From the NCBI RefSeq assembly GCF_000317435.1, contig NC_019751.1:3534001-3598000 (forward strand): DNA of 64,000 bases, given 5' to 3'. The DNA comes from Calothrix sp. PCC 6303. Lineage in GTDB: Bacteria; Cyanobacteriota; Cyanobacteriia; Cyanobacteriales; Nostocaceae. Shown here in pieces: positions 1 through 7,951 of the stretch. Within the stretch, counting starts at the first letter, position 1. Each line of letters starts with the position of its first letter. Both the position numbers and the translations under genes were made by a program. Under the pieces are notes generated by a model. That model was not told the origin of the DNA. It did not search any database and saw only the letters and a program-made list of their open reading frames with translations.

Positions 1-2
1 AG

Positions 3-1142
3 TCGGATATTTCTCAAGTTTCTCTTTCAGACGACGAAATCAACGAAAAATACAAGAAAGGAGAGATAAGAATTGTAACGGAACAAGCTCGCTATCCACT
101 TGATAGTATAGAAACGATGCTTGACAGTCAAAAGTATATCTTAAATCCTGAATATCAACGTAGAAAAAGATGGAACAATACTAGAAAATCTCGTTTGATG
201 GAATCATTTATAATGAATGTCCCTATTCCACCTATCTTTCTGTATGAAGTAAGTTACTCTATTTATGAAGTAATGGACGGATTGCAGAGGCTAACAGCTA
301 TCTATGATTTTTATAAAGGAAAATATAACTTAGAAGGATTGGAATATTGGCGTGAACTTAACGGACGAAATTATCAAAATTTACCCGAACAAATTAAAAG
401 AGGAATAGATAGGCGTTATTTATCATCTATCGTGTTGTTACAGGAAACAGCAAAAAGCGCAGAAGAAGCTGATTTTCTCAAGCAAATAGTTTTTGAAAGA
501 TTGAATAGTGGTGGAGAACAACTAACTGCACAAGAAACAAGAAATGCTTTACACAATGGCAAGTTTAACCAATTGTGTATAAAACTTGCAGAAAATGACT
601 TTTTTCGCAAAATGTGGAAATTACCTTTGGAATCCGAAGGAGAAGAAAAATTACTTGAAAGTGAACCTTATCGTAAAATGGAAGATGTCGAATTAGTTTT
701 ACGGTTCTTTGCTTATCGTCATATAGCTAACTTTAAATCTCCATTGGATAAGTTTTTAGATGACTATTTAAAACATGCCAATGCTTATTCGGATGAAACA
801 ATAAACAATCTTGAAAACCTTTTTAATGAAACAATCAATTTAGTTTATTCCATATTTGGAGATTCAGCTTTCATCCCACCAAAAGAAAAACGTGACAATA
901 AAACCCCAATAAGAATTGTTTATGATTCAATGATGCAGGTCTTTGCAAACAACATTCCTCACAAAGAAATTCTCCTCAATCATAGTAAATCTATAAAAAG
1001 TGCTTTGTATTCTGATAAACAATTGCTACATCTTAAGGAAGAGAAAAATAGACTTCTTTTTGATGCTAGATACAATAACAAAAAAGATGTAGAAGCACGC
1101 ATAAAGTATTTTCAAAACTTTCTACAAAGCTATATTCCATAA
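3..1142 (+). CDS. DUF262-family protein, 5' end outside window
   Basis: The reading frame is open to the left edge, and the residues before the first ATG (position 117) already look like family sequence (EIRIVTEQARYPLDSI), so the gene begins outside the window. Visible motifs are NPEYQRRKRW, VMDGLQRLTAI (the DGQQR-like motif, around visible residue 92) and FERLNSGGEQLT with QETRNAL. These are typical of DUF262 (GmrS/ParB-like fold) proteins, which bind nucleotides and act in restriction-like defence systems such as GmrSD. A HEPN gene follows after 15 bases, so the two are probably co-transcribed. Codon use is very AT-rich and no HIP1 site occurs here, unlike the rest of the window, which suggests horizontal transfer. 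The family call is firm; the exact substrate is unknown. Confidence 0.85.
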   Translation, partial: SDISQVSLSDDEINEKYKKGEIRIVTEQARYPLDSIETMLDSQKYILNPEYQRRKRWNNTRKSRLMESFIMNVPIPPIFLYEVSYSIYEVMDGLQRLTAIYDFYKGKYNLEGLEYWRELNGRNYQNLPEQIKRGIDRRYLSSIVLLQETAKSAEEADFLKQIVFERLNSGGEQLTAQETRNALHNGKFNQLCIKLAENDFFRKMWKLPLESEGEEKLLESEPYRKMEDVELVLRFFAYRHIANFKSPLDKFLDDYLKHANAYSDETINNLENLFNETINLVYSIFGDSAFIPPKEKRDNKTPIRIVYDSMMQVFANNIPHKEILLNHSKSIKSALYSDKQLLHLKEEKNRLLFDARYNNKKDVEARIKYFQNFLQSYIP

Positions 1143-1157
1143 GCTTGGGTAGAAATT

Positions 1158-2225
1158 ATGAATACAACTTCATTAGATAGCTTTAAAAAAGAAATCAATC
1201 AGGTACGAGAATATATTAAGCATATTCAAGATGTGGATAATATAGTTAATTATACTGTATCAGAGGCTGATAACGAAGAAATTAAAGCCTTGTTAAATAC
1301 ATTAAAAGAGCATCATAGAATTTTTAGAACAGATAAAAAGATATTTGAATATAAAGCATCTATTATTTCACTTTATGGCTTGTTAGAAAAATATGTAGAA
1401 AATTGGATCAAAGAATATCTTACAGCCCTTTCAGGCTTAGTCCTAGAATATGATAAGATACATGAGAAAATTAGAAATAATCATTTTGAACTTTCTGTAA
1501 AGCTAATAAGTTCTATAGTAAGTAGAGAAATTGCTAAATATCAGCATCTTACAAAAGAACAAGTTTTAAAAGAGCTAAATGAATGTATCGTAAATACTGC
1601 AAATTATAAATTCAACACAGAAGCTTTTGTTCTTTCATCAGGTAATTTGAAGCATAAGCAAATTGTAAAACTATTTGAGCTTATAAATGTGAGCTTGAAC
1701 GAAGTATTAAAGAAAAATGAAACATTAATTCAATATTTTAAGGATGATAGGGGAATTACAAATATTTCCAATACCAATACAGATATTTTATACAATACAA
1801 TCAATGATCTAGTTGAAAGAAGAAATCAGATAGCCCACGGTTCAGAGATATTAGATATTTTAAACATATCTGAATTAGAATCTTATATCCAATTTTTAGA
1901 AAAATATTGCCAAGCTGTATTTGAAATATTAGCTGAAGAATTTATTAAACAAGAATCAATATACACATTTCAAAAAATCGAAAAAGTAATTAAAATTTTT
2001 GGAAATAGAATATTAGCATTTGAAATCGAAAACTATAAAATAAAAATTGGAGATATACTTATTATCGAAACGATAGAAGGTAAGTTTTACAAAAAACCTA
2101 TTTTGACAATTGAGTTAAATAACGAGTCACATGCGGAAATTATAATTATGGAAAAACAAAATATTGCTGTCAGTGTTGAGCCTAGCATCAAAGAAAATCA
2201 AACATTTTACATAGTGAAGCAATAA
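1158..2225 (+). CDS. HEPN-domain protein (MAE_28990/MAE_18760-like), putative RNase partner of DUF262
   Basis: A 355-residue, mainly helical protein. The sequence ERRNQIAHG gives the HEPN signature R-x4-H, with R222 and H227 by position. HEPN domains with this motif are usually metal-independent RNases in toxin-antitoxin and phage-defence systems. The N-terminal two thirds are all-alpha (many K/E/I/L heptads) and the last ~80 residues look beta-rich (repeated I/E/K strands), so a C-terminal sensor or binding domain is possible. It starts 15 bases after the DUF262 gene and shares its low GC. I recall families of this HEPN type beside DUF262 genes, but could not search. Alternatively it is a non-catalytic HEPN scaffold. 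Confidence 0.7.
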   Translation: MNTTSLDSFKKEINQVREYIKHIQDVDNIVNYTVSEADNEEIKALLNTLKEHHRIFRTDKKIFEYKASIISLYGLLEKYVENWIKEYLTALSGLVLEYDKIHEKIRNNHFELSVKLISSIVSREIAKYQHLTKEQVLKELNECIVNTANYKFNTEAFVLSSGNLKHKQIVKLFELINVSLNEVLKKNETLIQYFKDDRGITNISNTNTDILYNTINDLVERRNQIAHGSEILDILNISELESYIQFLEKYCQAVFEILAEEFIKQESIYTFQKIEKVIKIFGNRILAFEIENYKIKIGDILIIETIEGKFYKKPILTIELNNESHAEIIIMEKQNIAVSVEPSIKENQTFYIVKQ

Positions 2226-2390
2226 TTCTAGTCACTAATAACTCAGTAGAATTGTATATCTCATCACACCAATATAACTACAACTCAAATTTTATCCGAA
2301 TGAAGAATTTAGTTCTGCTTGATTCCGGTGGCAAATATTGGAGTAATGGCTACTAATTGAGTAATATATTATCTAAAACTTGGTATGTAA

Positions 2391-2861
2391 ATGGATAATA
2401 CACAAATTCAATTTAGCGATCGCAAGTCGGAAATAAACCTAGAACAACTCCAGCAATTATTCACCCTCAGTGCATTCTGGGCAAAGGAACGCAATCTGGA
2501 GGATTTGGAGATTGCTATTGCCAACAGTGAACCAGTAATAACTGTTTGGAATCGAGAAAAATTAATTGGTTTTGCCCGTGCAACTTCTGATGGTATCTAC
2601 AGAGCAACAATTTGGGATGTTGCCATTCACCCAGATTACCAAAAACAGGGTTTAGGTAGCAAATTAGTGGAAACTGTGTTGAGTCATCCTCGCATGTGTC
2701 GAGTTGAACGGGTATATTTAATGACTACCCATCAACAGAGATTTTACGAGCGGATTGGTTTCCAAACTAATTCTACTACTACCATGGTACTTTATAACCA
2801 AGAGCCAACTAGCTTGCTTCCTGAAGCTGAAGTTCTGCTTCAGGAATCCCTGGGGAAATAG
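2391..2861 (+). CDS. GNAT-family N-acetyltransferase
   Basis: A 156-residue protein with the GNAT acetyl-CoA-binding motif A, WDVAIHPDYQKQGLGSKLV, around residues 78-97 (the QGLGS loop holds the pyrophosphate), followed by the motif B region FYERIGFQTN. Length and order fit a single-domain acetyltransferase of the cytosol; the substrate (small molecule or protein) cannot be told. A HIP1 site lies near the start, so this gene belongs to the host backbone rather than to the AT-rich block before it. Its last 53 bases overlap the convergent histidine-kinase gene. A TAA lies between two ATGs just upstream (around 2384-2391), supporting the second ATG as start. Confidence 0.88.
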   Translation: MDNTQIQFSDRKSEINLEQLQQLFTLSAFWAKERNLEDLEIAIANSEPVITVWNREKLIGFARATSDGIYRATIWDVAIHPDYQKQGLGSKLVETVLSHPRMCRVERVYLMTTHQQRFYERIGFQTNSTTTMVLYNQEPTSLLPEAEVLLQESLGK

Positions 2862-3741
2862 ATATCTGTAAGCGAATCAAATCTTGGTTGGATGCTTCTT
2901 TTTCAGGGTGGGGTAATATTTCCATTTTTCCCCCAATAGCTTCCACCAGTGTTTGATTTAGCAACAATTTCATCCCCACAGTCATGGTTGTGTTGCTGGG
3001 TTGGTTGGTGAGTGTGAGTAAATCGATTGCTTCGCTTTTTGGTAAAGCATAGATAGGTATATCTAACCAGATTTGTGTGACACCAGTGGGGCAAGATGCA
3101 GCAGATAAATAAATGCTACCTTCTTGAACTTCCGCATCAATACAAGCGATGGAGGTTTCCACTAAGCTGAGGATAATTTGTCGTAACCAACGATGATCTG
3201 TAGTGACGGTAAGTGAGACATCTGGGAATGTAACTTGAAACGGGTAGTTACGATTCTTTGCCAGCATGTGAGTTAAGGTATGAACCTCTTTTAGCACTTC
3301 CGCGACAGAATGCGATCGCATGTCCAAACGATTGCTACCATATTCAGTGCGGGCAACATTCAGCACCTCATCAATTATTTTGAGTAACTGTAATGCTCTC
3401 TCATGTGCTTGTCCAATAAATTCGCGTTCTTCTTCGGGATTTTCGCACAAATCTGATAAAATCAATTGATGCAAACCAATCAGACCATTTAAAGGCGATC
3501 GCAACTCATGAGTTACCCTTGCTAAAAAGCCAGCTTTAAACTGTTCCATTTCCCTCGCCATCTGGTAAGCAAGTTGAGTTTGCTCGATAGGTTTTGACAA
3601 TGGTGGTTTATCTTCAGCTTCGGAAACTGGTGTTAAAGGTGCAAACGCACTCACTGAGGCTTGAGGACGGGTAAATAAGCTGCGTAAAGCTGCTCCTAAT
3701 CCCACTCCGACTGCTAAATATATCCAGTTACTCCAATTCAT
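2809..3741 (-). CDS. Membrane-anchored sensor histidine kinase with degenerate ATPase domain
   Basis: From the ATG at 3741 the protein has 310 residues. An upstream start at 3807 is possible, but the ATG at 3741 begins directly with a membrane segment (NWIYLAVGVGLGAALRSLF). A HisKA dimerisation helix follows, with the H-box FLARVTHELRSPLNGL; phospho-acceptor H78. The C-terminal half keeps the length of a HATPase_c domain, but I do not see a clear N-box, DxGxG or GxGLG motif (closest: TTDHRWLRQIILSLVE and MTVGMKLLLNQTLVEAIGG). It could therefore be phosphorylated by a partner or act without catalysis. No response regulator is adjacent. It overlaps the acetyltransferase gene tail-to-tail. Confidence 0.78.
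   Translation of the reverse strand: MNWSNWIYLAVGVGLGAALRSLFTRPQASVSAFAPLTPVSEAEDKPPLSKPIEQTQLAYQMAREMEQFKAGFLARVTHELRSPLNGLIGLHQLILSDLCENPEEEREFIGQAHERALQLLKIIDEVLNVARTEYGSNRLDMRSHSVAEVLKEVHTLTHMLAKNRNYPFQVTFPDVSLTVTTDHRWLRQIILSLVETSIACIDAEVQEGSIYLSAASCPTGVTQIWLDIPIYALPKSEAIDLLTLTNQPSNTTMTVGMKLLLNQTLVEAIGGKMEILPHPEKEASNQDLIRLQISISPGIPEAELQLQEAS
2818..2846. repeat. Palindrome in the overlapping 3' ends of two convergent genes
   Basis: TTCCTGAAGC (2818-2827) and GCTTCAGGAA (2837-2846) form a perfect 10-bp inverted repeat with a 9-nt loop. It is translated on both strands, so the acetyltransferase ends PEAEVLLQE and the kinase ends PEAELQLQE. It may work as a bidirectional terminator inside coding sequence. 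No long T-run follows on either strand, so this role is inferred. Confidence 0.6.
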
Positions 3742-3954
3742 GGTTGAGTTGCAATTGATGGGTTGATAAAAAGGCGAAAAAAAGGGTGCTATGGTTCCCA
3801 ATGTCAAGTTCTATCAATCTTAGCTCACACTTGGAATATGCTAGATAAACTCACTTAGAAAAATTTATATTTGTTGTTAATTATTTTATCAGGTGTGAAG
3901 AGTTGAGAAAAAGGGAACAGGGAAAATAATATACTTGATAAAAATTATGCTCGT

Positions 3955-3977
3955 TTCAAGCTGCTACGCAGCTTGAA
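3955..3977 (-). terminator. Hairpin downstream of tsaC
   Basis: TTCAAGCTGC, TAC loop, GCAGCTTGAA: a perfect 10-bp stem 44 bases after the tsaC stop. Read on the minus strand it is followed after ten bases by TTTTT, so it may terminate the tsaC transcript. The rest of 3808-4020 shows no gene. Confidence 0.45.
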
Positions 3978-4020
3978 CTGATAACTGATTTATCCCCGTG
4001 CATTTATACCGGGTAGGATG

Positions 4021-4611
4021 TCATTCCAAAATTACGGCACCTTGACGCAAAATTTGCCAATCTTTACCAGTCCATTTAATCACGGTCGAGGGGACACCCT
4101 TTGTATTTAACTCTTCAGAAGCAAATTCCCTAGGATCTAAAGTAGCAACATCTGGAAACTGAACTGCAATCTCCTCCATTGTTAATAAAGCTGGTTGTCC
4201 CGAAAGGTTTGCGCTGGTGGTTGCTAGAGCGCCAGTTTGTGACAGAATTGTTTGTGCGATCGCGCTTTTAGGAATCCTCACTCCAATCGTGTTAGGCTGT
4301 TGAGGATTCAGATTTTTTGGTACATTTTTAGATGCTGGCAATACTAAAGTTAAAGCACCAGGTAAGTATTTATCCATCATCGATTGCCATTCTTGACACT
4401 CTTCAGGGCTACCGACAACATAGTTCCATAATTCCTCTGTTGTTGCAGCCATCAATATTAAAGGTTTATCTTGACTACGTTGTTTGGCGGTAAAAATTAG
4501 TTCAGCAAATTCTGGTACAGTCGCTAAAGCTGGAACTGTATCTGTAGGAAAACTAACTAATTTACCCTGACGAGCGTTGGAAACAAGATTAATTAACGAT
4601 ACGTGATCCAT
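4021..4611 (-). CDS. tsaC: L-threonylcarbamoyladenylate synthase (TsaC/YrdC/Sua5 family)
   Basis: Makes threonylcarbamoyl-AMP from threonine, bicarbonate and ATP, the first step of the t6A37 modification in ANN-decoding tRNAs; cytosolic. The 196-residue protein has the YrdC-fold signatures: GKLVSFPTDTVPALA near the N-terminus, the KQRSQDKPLILM motif (K-x-R-x3-KPL) around residues 43-54, and GVRIPKSAIAQTIL, then ATTSANLSGQPA. It is the short TsaC form without the C-terminal Sua5 domain. The start ATG at 4611 gives a normal N-terminus. A tRNA gene lies upstream on the same strand. Confidence 0.9.
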   Translation of the reverse strand: MDHVSLINLVSNARQGKLVSFPTDTVPALATVPEFAELIFTAKQRSQDKPLILMAATTEELWNYVVGSPEECQEWQSMMDKYLPGALTLVLPASKNVPKNLNPQQPNTIGVRIPKSAIAQTILSQTGALATTSANLSGQPALLTMEEIAVQFPDVATLDPREFASEELNTKGVPSTVIKWTGKDWQILRQGAVILE

Positions 4612-4651
4612 TACGACTCAATTAAATCTTCAAACCTGACATTCTGCTAAG

Positions 4652-4725
4652 TGAGCATGGAGGGACTCGAACCCCCGACCTACAGGACCGGAACCTGGCG
4701 CTCTATCCAACTGAGCTACATACCC
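4652..4725 (-). tRNA. tRNA-Arg (anticodon CCG)
   Basis: The minus strand folds as a cloverleaf: acceptor GGGTATG/CATGCTC (two G-U pairs), D-arm GCTC/GAGC, anticodon loop TTCCGGT with anticodon CCG, T-arm GGGGG TTCGAGT CCCTC, discriminator A. It decodes CGG. CCA is not encoded. The first anticodon-stem pair (C27-T43) is a mismatch, the only oddity. Confidence 0.93.
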
Positions 4726-4855
4726 TTACCTGTGACATTGTACCACGAGTTGGACTTTTAAGATGATTTTTTAAGATGTAGAGTGGCAAACAATTTGCTT
4801 AGGGATATTGGCAGGAGATTCCAGCTAAATAAACTAGACAAAAAAAGTGCAACCC

Positions 4856-4883
4856 TGTAGGGACGCGATACATCGCGTCTCTC
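4856..4883. repeat. Short palindromic TGTAG-type repeat
   Basis: Core GACGCGAT-AC-ATCGCGTC (8-bp stem) between TGTAGG and TCTC. Close relatives are at 19935-19962 and 21582-21609, and a similar hairpin is at 17649-17679. It is a dispersed intergenic REP-like element between the tRNA and the mlaD-like gene. Confidence 0.7.
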
Positions 4884-4910
4884 TTTATTTATTTATTTTG
4901 TTTATTTATT

Positions 4911-6356
4911 TTATGGAGAATTTATTGCTTTACTTTCCTGATTACTAACATCCCGTGACTTATCTAACGAGGCTTTAGCTGCCTGGTTATTTTGCTGGAG
5001 AATTTTCGTTAGCCGCTTAATTGCTTGATTGCGTTTTGTGGATGCGCTTGTTGGTGGAATTTGGGACAATTCAGAATCAAAATTCACAACAGGAGTGTTT
5101 TTGCTGAATGTTCCAGCTTTCATCGAATCCAAAGTTTGAGCAACTTGTACCTGTTGTTCAATTTCCTGGGTTGAGGAAACTAAATTACTCAAACCATTGA
5201 CAAGTTGCCTGAGATTGGTGCGAAATTTGGGATCTCCTGTCAACTCATCTAAATCGGATGTAAGTTTTTGGGTGTTTTCAAATGTCACCCTGGCAGAATC
5301 TAGGGTTTGTTGGAGGAGAATGGCATTTTTGGGGTCATTGAGAGTTTTTGTGGCATCCCGTAAATTGGTTGATGCTTCTGCGGCATTAGCAGAGAGAATT
5401 TCAAAGTTTTTAATTAATTCACCTTGGGTAAGACGGTTGACAGTAGGTGAAAGACTGCTGACGGTGGTACGAAGTTGACTGCTGCTAACTGAGAGATTGT
5501 TTAAAGTACTAACTAAAGAAGAACGATTATTGACAACTAAATTATCCAAATTAGCTAATAATTTACCAGCTTGACTGTTGGTGGTGCGAAGTTCTTTAGC
5601 TGTAATACCAAATTCCCCTGCTGTGGCGGCAAATTTATCTAGGGTTTGGTTTGCATTGGCACTTAGCTGAGTAGTGGAACTACTAGCTTGGTTGACGGCA
5701 CGTTGTACAGAATTACCGACACCAGAAAAGTCACTGAGTTGATTTTTGGCACTCAAGCTAAGACTACTGAGGTTTTTGCTGAGTGTGGCAACACCGCTAG
5801 CTGCAAGGGTTGATTGTTCTAAAGCTTGGTTCAGGTTAGCGTAAAATTTCGGGTTGCTGTACACTACAGCTAAATCATTGGTAGAGCGTAAAACCTGATC
5901 GATGCTGATACCAATTTGACCTTTGAGGCGAGAATTATTACAAATAATTTGATTAGAATCACAGGTTGCTTCCAGGGGTTTGCCAGCGATCGCACCTTCG
6001 GGTATTTTTAATCTGGGAATAATATCAACAATTCCTTCGCTAATTAAACCGCTTTGGCTGGCTTCGACGGTGACATTGCTGGGAATAATGAGTTCAGGTT
6101 GGTTAATTTCGATTTCCACTTCCACCGCATTTAAACCAGGTTTGACAGAAATAGTTCTACCAACTTTGACACCACGATAGCGAACTACGGCACCCTTTTG
6201 CAGTCCACCAGCATCTTTAAATTCCACAATAGCTTTGTAAGAGTTTTGGGAAGCAGTAAACCGATTTAACCAGAGGAAAATTAGTCCGAAAATCCCCAAA
6301 CCTGCTAGGACTAATAGTCCTACAGAACCCTCTCTAATTGTGCGTAGCGATCGCAT
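4911..6356 (-). CDS. MlaD/MCE-family lipid-binding protein (Ycf22-like)
   Basis: Periplasmic, membrane-anchored substrate-binding part of an MCE lipid transporter. The 481-residue protein has one N-terminal membrane segment (SVGLLVLAGLGIFGLIFLWL, about residues 11-30), then the MCE domain (about 38-120) with the VVRYRGVKVGRT motif. A long Ser/Thr/Asn/Leu-rich helical region follows, as in cyanobacterial and plastid Ycf22/TGD2-type proteins. The last 80 residues are polar and probably disordered. GAGGAG lies six bases before the ATG. An MlaF-like ATPase gene is 73 bases upstream on the same strand, so they likely form an operon; no MlaE-type permease gene is in the window. Confidence 0.88.
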   Translation of the reverse strand: MRSLRTIREGSVGLLVLAGLGIFGLIFLWLNRFTASQNSYKAIVEFKDAGGLQKGAVVRYRGVKVGRTISVKPGLNAVEVEIEINQPELIIPSNVTVEASQSGLISEGIVDIIPRLKIPEGAIAGKPLEATCDSNQIICNNSRLKGQIGISIDQVLRSTNDLAVVYSNPKFYANLNQALEQSTLAASGVATLSKNLSSLSLSAKNQLSDFSGVGNSVQRAVNQASSSTTQLSANANQTLDKFAATAGEFGITAKELRTTNSQAGKLLANLDNLVVNNRSSLVSTLNNLSVSSSQLRTTVSSLSPTVNRLTQGELIKNFEILSANAAEASTNLRDATKTLNDPKNAILLQQTLDSARVTFENTQKLTSDLDELTGDPKFRTNLRQLVNGLSNLVSSTQEIEQQVQVAQTLDSMKAGTFSKNTPVVNFDSELSQIPPTSASTKRNQAIKRLTKILQQNNQAAKASLDKSRDVSNQESKAINSP

Positions 6357-6429
6357 GTTTATCTCCTCACCTTAAAAAGCTCTGAGTCCTGAGTTTAGGA
6401 GTGCTTATTTTATGATTTTAGCTTTATTA

Positions 6430-7212
6430 TTATCCACCGACTTGGATGGGTCCTGCGATACTTCCGCTCATAAATTGACGAATTAAGGGGTTTTCGGTTC
6501 TATCGACTTCGTTTACATGTCCTTGCCACTGAACTTTACCTTGGTAGAGGAAGATAATGCGATCGCTTGTCCGGCGAATTGTACTATCTTGGTGGGTAAC
6601 AATGGCATAGGTACTACAAACACCTTGACTTGCCTGTAATTGGCGAATTAAATCCTCGATTACCGTTGAAGCGATGGGGTCGAGTCCGGCTGTAGGTTCA
6701 TCATACAATAAAACTTCAGGTGCATCCTCTGGGTGTTCAGGGTTAGATATAATTGCCCTGGCAAAACTCACACGTTTTCTCATCCCTCCCGATAGTTCAG
6801 ACGGATAGCGATCGCTTATTCCTCCCAATCCTACCATTTCCAACTTTTCATTCACCAGGTCACGAATTCTGCGTCTCCCTAGTTTGGAATGTTGATACAG
6901 CAAAAAACCGACGTTTTCCTCCACTGTTAACGAATCAAATAATGCTGCCTGTTGAAATACCATACTAATACCTACAGGATCTGCACTATCTTCAATTAAA
7001 CCTCTTCGCTTTACTCCCTGGACATGTATTTCCCCGGTATCCGGTGGTGTCAACCCGGCAATTATTCGCAAAATTGTCGATTTTCCCGTCCCCGAAGGAC
7101 CAATTATACCCAATGCTTCCCCCCGATTGATGGTTAAATCCACATTATCCAAGACTTTATTATTGCCAAAAGTCTTAGAAATACCTTTTAGTTCAATCAA
7201 TGGTTCAGTCAT
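6430..7212 (-). CDS. ABC transporter ATP-binding protein, MlaF type
   Basis: A 260-residue ATPase. Walker A is GPSGTGKST (about residues 38-46), Q-loop SMVFQQAALFDSL, signature LSGGMRKRVSFARA, Walker B VLLYDEPTAGLDP, H-loop AIVTHQD. The QQAALFDSLTVEENV and LSGGMRKRV forms are typical of the MlaF/TGD3 subgroup that powers MCE lipid transport between membranes. It precedes the MlaD-like gene by 73 bases. The permease must be encoded elsewhere. The start ATG at 7212 is unambiguous. Confidence 0.9.
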   Translation of the reverse strand: MTEPLIELKGISKTFGNNKVLDNVDLTINRGEALGIIGPSGTGKSTILRIIAGLTPPDTGEIHVQGVKRRGLIEDSADPVGISMVFQQAALFDSLTVEENVGFLLYQHSKLGRRRIRDLVNEKLEMVGLGGISDRYPSELSGGMRKRVSFARAIISNPEHPEDAPEVLLYDEPTAGLDPIASTVIEDLIRQLQASQGVCSTYAIVTHQDSTIRRTSDRIIFLYQGKVQWQGHVNEVDRTENPLIRQFMSGSIAGPIQVGG

Positions 7213-7330
7213 AAAATCAAGGATACAGGTAGTTCAGCAGGGAAAATCTTTGTTGAGCCAGGAAAGGCATTACATTATATATGAATTGGGTTGGTAGCAT
7301 ATCATGTTTTGTCCCATGTTACTCAACAAG

Positions 7331-7555
7331 TTACTGTTTGGGAATTGCAGACAATATTGCACGCAACGCATTATTTACAGCTTCAGATGTAGTGAATATT
7401 TCAGCGACATCTGGATCTAAAGCTATATTTATTTGAGTTTTATTCTGTTGATTTGCAAAACGGTTGGGACGAACTTGAGTGTAATCAAAATCATATTCTG
7501 GAAGCAAGGCATCTTCTGCATGGTTATCAAAGTCAGAATTACGTATGTTGTTCAT
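7331..7555 (-). CDS. BrnA-like antitoxin
   Basis: A 74-residue protein whose C-terminal half (KTQINIALDPDVAEIFTTSE, then AVNNALRAIL) resembles the ribbon-helix-helix DNA-binding part of BrnA/DUF4415 antitoxins. The N-terminal half (DALLPEYDFDYTQVRPNRFA) fits the toxin-wrapping segment. The ATG overlaps by 17 bases the end of a BrnT-like reading frame on the same strand, which is the standard BrnT-BrnA arrangement. It would bind the toxin and repress the shared promoter. Because the toxin gene has a nonsense codon, this antitoxin may be an orphan. Confidence 0.65.
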   Translation of the reverse strand: MNNIRNSDFDNHAEDALLPEYDFDYTQVRPNRFANQQNKTQINIALDPDVAEIFTTSEAVNNALRAILSAIPKQ

Positions 7556-7820
7556 AGTCTCTGCGTTCTTTATTAGTTGCTGTGCGTGCGCTGATTATAC
7601 GAATTACGTTTGCCCTTTCAGTGAAGCAAACTAATACCAAGCGATTACTTTAGTCATGTCCTATTATGATTTCTCTCTGTTCGTCAACTGAGTGCCATTG
7701 ATCCTGAAATATATAAGCAATTGGGTCATAAAAGACAATTTTAGCCTGCTCAAAACTGACATTATGCTTTTTAAAATTACCGTTAGCTTTTTGCTCGTCC
7801 CATTCAAATTGTAATTCCAT
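7539..7820 (-). pseudogene. brnT-like toxin gene with an in-frame stop codon
   Basis: Reading from the ATG at 7820 gives MELQFEWDEQKANGNFKKHN and later FEQAKIVFYDP and QREIIIGHD, then TAA at 7650-7652. The same frame continues as SNRLVLVCFTERANVIRIIS, ARTATNKERRDYEQH, and stops at 7539. Start, middle (FTER) and end (RIISAR.AT..ERR.YE) match BrnT/DUF497 RNase toxins, and the full length of 93 codons is the normal BrnT length. A single nonsense codon thus splits an otherwise intact toxin. It sits just before brnA. A sequencing error or readthrough is possible, but loss by point mutation is simpler. Confidence 0.75.
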
Positions 7821-7951
7821 GTATCATTATTAAGACGTTAGCAGAAAACTCTAAATTGTGTGAAAAGCTTTAAAAATTGATAAAATAAGATTGATTTTAT
7901 GGCTTTGTAATCTGTTTGCTATCTCCTGTCTTCTTGAATAATAGTTCAAAA

